Below are positions 14,412-17,525 of a stretch of 17,525 bases of DNA, in pieces. The stretch is from UBA2428 sp002343545. Its GTDB lineage: Bacteria > Bdellovibrionota > UBA2428. Location: the NCBI GenBank assembly GCA_937952285.1, contig CALFZE010000055.1:1-17525 (forward strand), given 5' to 3'. A model generated the notes under the pieces. It saw only the letters and a program-made list of their open reading frames with translations, was not told the DNA's origin and ran no database searches. The first letter of the stretch is position 1. Each line of letters starts with the position of its first letter. Both the position numbers and the translations under genes were made by a program.

Positions 14412-14475
14412 GGAGGTACTGCGGAAAACCGCAATTTTGGGGATATCGGGCCGCGGCCCGAAACTTCGAACGCGC

Positions 14476-15123
14476 TTAGAAGAAGTAACCGGCGGCGACC
14501 TGCCAGCCCGAGCCGGCGCCGTCGACGAAGGCCTTGGACCAGCCGCCTTCGAGGATCACACCCGAGTCCTTGCCCCACTTCATGCCGCCGCTCACCGCGA
14601 GCTGGCTCATGTTGGAAGAGACGTCGCCCATCTGCATGCGGAACATGAACTTGGGCGCGGCGAAGATCGTCATGCTGTCCGAGACGTAGAAGTCGGCGAA
14701 GACGGTCGGCACGTAGAAGTCCAAGACCGTGTTCGAAACCGTGCCGATCGAGTACTGGGTGCCGCCGATGCCGGCGCCGATCGAGAGACCGAAGTCCGAG
14801 CCCTTCACGAGCGCGCGCTTATAGTCGCCGATGAAGTAGGTCAGCGTGTTGGCCGCGCGCAAACCGATTTCGTCGTCGTCCGTGAGGCCGTAGCGCCACT
14901 GCACGTCCACGCCGGGAGCCGTCGTCGCGACGTCGCCCTTGGCGATGTCTTCCTCGGACTGGTTCAGTTTGAGGTTGGAATAGGTTCCGGCGACGGCCCA
15001 TTCCGAGGTGCCGCCCTTGAGCGTCTTCGCGGTCGTCAACGAGGTGATGGATGCGCAAGCGCCGAGACCCGCCAGGCCACCGACCAGTGCCAGATTCATG
15101 AACAACTTCGAGATCGATTTCAT
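14476..15123 (-). CDS. Predicted lipoprotein / outer-membrane beta-barrel-like protein
   Basis: 215 aa from the ATG at 15123. This start is chosen because AGGAG lies 5 nt upstream and because it gives a clean lipoprotein signal: Lys at 2 and 6, a hydrophobic core, then LGAC with lipidated C23. The frame continues upstream to 15222 without a ribosome-binding site and with non-signal-like sequence. The mature part has many alternating strands with Gly and aromatic residues (for example GLSIGAGIGG, FYVPTVFADFYVS, SGVILEGGWSKAF) and ends in AAGYFF, a C-terminal Phe typical of outer-membrane barrels. The combination of a lipobox and a barrel-like end is somewhat unusual. No named family is recognised. 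A strong intrinsic terminator follows. Confidence 0.85.
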   Translation of the reverse strand: MKSISKLFMNLALVGGLAGLGACASITSLTTAKTLKGGTSEWAVAGTYSNLKLNQSEEDIAKGDVATTAPGVDVQWRYGLTDDDEIGLRAANTLTYFIGDYKRALVKGSDFGLSIGAGIGGTQYSIGTVSNTVLDFYVPTVFADFYVSDSMTIFAAPKFMFRMQMGDVSSNMSQLAVSGGMKWGKDSGVILEGGWSKAFVDGAGSGWQVAAGYFF

Positions 15124-15237
15124 TTTCACTCCTGTCTCCATTCCGCGAATTGCGTGAATACGAGCGCAGGCTAGCGGCGGGCCCGAAGCCTCGCGAGATC
15201 CACCGAATCTTGGCGCGCACAAAGTGTGCCCCCGAGC

Positions 15238-16122
15238 TCAAGCGTCGTCGGCGGTCAGGCGAAACAACTGGTGGTTGAACTGGAAAACGTCGTCGGACTC
15301 CGCCGAGAAATAACGGGCCGAGAATTCTTCCACGAAGGAACGCAACTCGCGCTTGGCTTCCGCCAGGCGCGAAGGCGACATGCGAAGCGTGAGCGCCGAG
15401 AACTCGCGCTCCTCGGGTTTCGCCTCGGTGAGCGCTTCCACCGCCCGCTGCATCATCTCGACCTGGTTACGGCGGCTCAGCAAGGAGACGCGATCGGGCT
15501 GCGTGATGACCCGCTGGCGGGACTTCGACACGCGCAGCCCGCCCTTCGCGTCGCGCTCGAGAATGCCCAGGCTTTCGAGCGACGCGAGGCCCGCGAGCAG
15601 CTCCGCGCCGGGCACCCGCCCGCGCAGGTGCTTGGCGAGCCACGCCCCGTCCTCGCGAAAGCCGGGCGCGTCGACGAGCTGCTTGAGCGGAAGGTAGTAC
15701 CAGCGCGAAAGGATTCGTTCCGTGGCCTCGTCGAGGACGAAAGGCTTCGTGCGGTACTTCCTCAGGCTTTCGACGCGTGCCTTCGCGGCGAGCGCGGCCG
15801 CGGAACCCGGCTTCTTGATCCGTTCCCGCGAAGCCGCGACGAGCGCGTCCACGTACTCGCGGCGGGGACGGTCCCAAGCGAGCCAAGTCGCGAGACTGCC
15901 CACGAGTCGCGAGCTCGGCACGCGCTGGCCGTTGATCACCATGCCCAGGAGACGCGGGGAACTGTAGCCCGTCTTGTCGGCGAGTTCGGCCAAGGAATAG
16001 GGGCGGCGGCGCTTCGGCGGCGTGCCCTTGAGGGCCGCCAAGAGGGCCTCAAAAGTCTCGAAATCAAAGACGTCCCACGCCACGGGCGCATCTTTGGTCA
16101 ACGGGCTTGGGCTGTCCAGCAC
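15238..16122 (-). CDS. TIGR02147 / DUF4423 family protein, putative regulator
   Basis: 294 aa. This family is common in Bdellovibrio and Fibrobacter relatives and is thought to be regulatory, though its target is unknown. Family-like features: a FDFETFEALL start segment (19-28); a helix-turn-helix-like region at about 43-85 (SLAELADKTGYSSPRLLGMVINGQ); the helical core LSRWYYLPLKQLV (138-150); LASLESLGILER (179-190) followed by a winged-helix-like stretch; and the characteristic C-terminal VFQFNHQLFRLT (279-290). The listed start is a GTG at 16122; another GTG at 16083 would remove 13 residues that precede the family's usual N-terminus. Neither has a good ribosome-binding site, so the start is uncertain. 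It lies 24 bp after the GH15 gene on the same strand, so the two are probably cotranscribed. Confidence 0.85.
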   Translation of the reverse strand: MLDSPSPLTKDAPVAWDVFDFETFEALLAALKGTPPKRRRPYSLAELADKTGYSSPRLLGMVINGQRVPSSRLVGSLATWLAWDRPRREYVDALVAASRERIKKPGSAAALAAKARVESLRKYRTKPFVLDEATERILSRWYYLPLKQLVDAPGFREDGAWLAKHLRGRVPGAELLAGLASLESLGILERDAKGGLRVSKSRQRVITQPDRVSLLSRRNQVEMMQRAVEALTEAKPEEREFSALTLRMSPSRLAEAKRELRSFVEEFSARYFSAESDDVFQFNHQLFRLTADDA

Positions 16123-16146
16123 ATTGCGAAGCCCCGCGAAGGCACC

Positions 16147-17525
16147 TTAGAGCACCTCGTCCCAGGAAGGGCTGATCGCGAAGGCCGCGTTGATGAGGCC
16201 CACGTGCGAGTAGCACTGCGGAAAATTCCCGAGCTGGACGCCGCGCGAGGGATCGAAATGCTCGGAAAGGAGGCCGCAACGATTCTGCGCCGAAAGCGCT
16301 TCTTCGAACACGACCCGGGCTTCGTCGACGCGCCCGAGATTGGCGAGAGCCTGGGAAAGCCAGAACGAGCAGATCACGAAGGCGGACTGCGGCCGGCCGA
16401 AGTCGTCGAGGCACAGGTACCGGTAAAGGTAACCCTGGGTGTCGGGAAGCCGCAGCTGGGCGCGAATCGTCTCGACCGTCGCCTCGGCGAGCGCGCGATC
16501 CGGAAAGCGCAGCATCACCGCCTGCAAAAGCGAAGCGTCGGGGGACGCGTCCTTGGGCGCGCTCCGCAGGCTGCCCTCGCGGGCACCGCGGCCGACGGCC
16601 TCGGCGGCCCGCCGCGTGGCTTCCCCGACGTCAAAGGACAGCGCGGGAAAAAGACCTTCGGCCTGGAGGCGCCCCACCCGGTCGAGTCCCGCCCAGCACA
16701 TGAGGTTCGTGAAAGTGTGTTCCTTCCACCCGTCGCGGAATTCCCACAGACCGGCATCCGGCTGCCCGATGGAACGGCGGCAACCCTCGGCGAGTTTAGC
16801 CAGGATGCCGTCGATTTCGGGCGTGCGCAGGTGGCGGAAGCGCGCATCCACGTAAAGCGGCATGAGCGCGAGCACGAGCTCGCCGTAAGCGTCGTTCTGC
16901 ACGTGTTCGGCCGCCTGGTTTCCCGTCCGCACGGGCGCCGAGCCGCCCCAGCCCCTCCACTCCTCGTGGCGCAATTCGGGCAGCGGCGCGCTCCCGTCGA
17001 CGCGGTAAACGGGGTCCAAGTCGTCGCGACGCCCGATCAGCCGGATGAGGAACTTCAGGAAGCCTTCCATTTCTTCGAAGTGCCCCAGTTTGTTGAGGGC
17101 CGAAAGCACGAAGTAGGAATCCCGGATCCAGCAAAGGCGGTAGTCCCAGTTCCGCACGCCCCCGACTTCCTCGGGCAGGCTCGTCGTGGCCGCCGCGAGG
17201 ATGGCGCCCGTGTCCTCGAAGCAATGCAGCTTCAACGCGAGCGCCGAACGGATCGTCTCGGCCTGGTAGCGCGACGGGATCGAACAGTGCTTCACCCACG
17301 TCCGCCAGTAACGGATGGTCCGATCCAGGAAGTCGCGACTCACCGCCGCAAGCTCGTCCTCGAAAGGGCTTCCCCAACTCAAAACGAAGTAAAGCGGTTC
17401 CGTCACGACGACCGGCGCGCCGTCGAGCGCGTGGGTCAACGGCATGTTCGTCGTGAGCCGCAGGGGCTGCCCGGCGATTTCCCAGGCGAGGTGGCTGTTG
17501 CCGCGGCGGGGAAGCGATGGGCGCC
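16147..17525 (-). CDS. Glycoside hydrolase family 15 protein (glucoamylase/trehalase-like), 5' end outside window
   Basis: The reading frame stays open to the right edge, so the N-terminus is missing; an internal ATG at 17445 is not the start, because upstream codons continue a family-like beta domain (RLTTNMPLTHALDG). GH15 enzymes hydrolyse terminal alpha-glucosidic bonds or trehalose. Visible signatures in order: VRNWDYRLCWIRDSYF, RGWGGSAPVRTGNQAAEHVQ, LWEFRDGWKEHTF with the general-acid Glu encoded at 16741-16743, DASLLQAVML, CSFWLSQALANLGR, and GLLSEHFD with the general-base Glu at 16261-16263, followed by LGNFPQCYSHVGLINAA. Both catalytic Glu are present. The sequence lacks an obvious membrane segment and looks cytosolic, but the N-terminus is not visible. 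Substrate cannot be decided between maltodextrin and trehalose. Confidence 0.93.
   Translation of the reverse strand, partial: RPSLPRRGNSHLAWEIAGQPLRLTTNMPLTHALDGAPVVVTEPLYFVLSWGSPFEDELAAVSRDFLDRTIRYWRTWVKHCSIPSRYQAETIRSALALKLHCFEDTGAILAAATTSLPEEVGGVRNWDYRLCWIRDSYFVLSALNKLGHFEEMEGFLKFLIRLIGRRDDLDPVYRVDGSAPLPELRHEEWRGWGGSAPVRTGNQAAEHVQNDAYGELVLALMPLYVDARFRHLRTPEIDGILAKLAEGCRRSIGQPDAGLWEFRDGWKEHTFTNLMCWAGLDRVGRLQAEGLFPALSFDVGEATRRAAEAVGRGAREGSLRSAPKDASPDASLLQAVMLRFPDRALAEATVETIRAQLRLPDTQGYLYRYLCLDDFGRPQSAFVICSFWLSQALANLGRVDEARVVFEEALSAQNRCGLLSEHFDPSRGVQLGNFPQCYSHVGLINAAFAISPSWDEVL

Noticed and set aside
15124..15222. Longer start for the lipoprotein gene at 15222
   Set aside because: It would bury the signal peptide 33 residues in, and AGGAG sits ideally before the ATG at 15123.
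15217..15229. GCACA-AAG-TGTGC hairpin after the TIGR02147 stop
   Set aside because: Five-bp stem without a T-tract; could be chance.
1..17525. Mobile elements, CRISPR arrays, tRNA/rRNA genes, phage genes
   Set aside because: No transposase, integrase, regularly spaced repeats, cloverleaf or rRNA-like sequence was seen; the window looks like chromosomal core-type DNA.

Overview
This is a very GC-rich, gene-dense bacterial window. Strong third-position GC throughout creates long antisense shadow frames. A TIGR02147/DUF4423-type protein, many exported proteins of unknown function and a chemosensory cluster with fused kinases suggest a delta-proteobacteria-like predator lineage, most plausibly Bdellovibrionota. 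This is inference from gene content, not a phylogenetic placement.

Layout. A leftward gene for an exported protein of unknown function (59-1495) is separated from the main block by a 295-bp divergent intergenic region rich in small inverted repeats. Rightward from 1791 to 12341 runs a compact chemosensory operon: hybrid kinase cheA1 (Hpt-kinase-CheW-CheW-REC), cheW, a soluble PAS-PAS chemoreceptor, cheB, a protein made of four degenerate 23-25-residue helical repeats, cheR, a 103-residue small protein, and a second hybrid kinase cheA2 with the reverse receiver placement (REC-Hpt-kinase-CheW-CheW). Gaps are 14-49 bp, and two junctions are ATGA overlaps. Two further rightward genes follow: a small His-rich exported protein with its own sigma70-like promoter, and a DTW-domain tRNA modification enzyme. 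Leftward genes fill the right end: a two-repeat exported protein that shares a CTAG stop overlap with the DTW gene, a lipoprotein or outer-membrane protein ending in Phe with a clear rho-independent terminator, a TIGR02147 protein, and a GH15 glycoside hydrolase that runs off the right edge.

How the genes fit together. The receptor has no membrane segment and carries three exact matches to the methylation-site consensus, so CheR and CheB have an obvious local substrate. No free-standing CheY, CheC, CheX, CheZ or CheD is encoded here. The only receivers are the CheB one and those fused to the two kinases. The layout resembles the Myxococcus Frz pathway (cytosolic receptor, CheA-CheY fusion, CheW, CheB, CheR) more than flagellar chemotaxis, but with a second kinase in opposite domain order and a repeat protein between cheB and cheR. 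The most interesting targets are that repeat protein, the pair of mirror-image hybrid kinases, and the small protein and possible internal promoter between cheR and cheA2.
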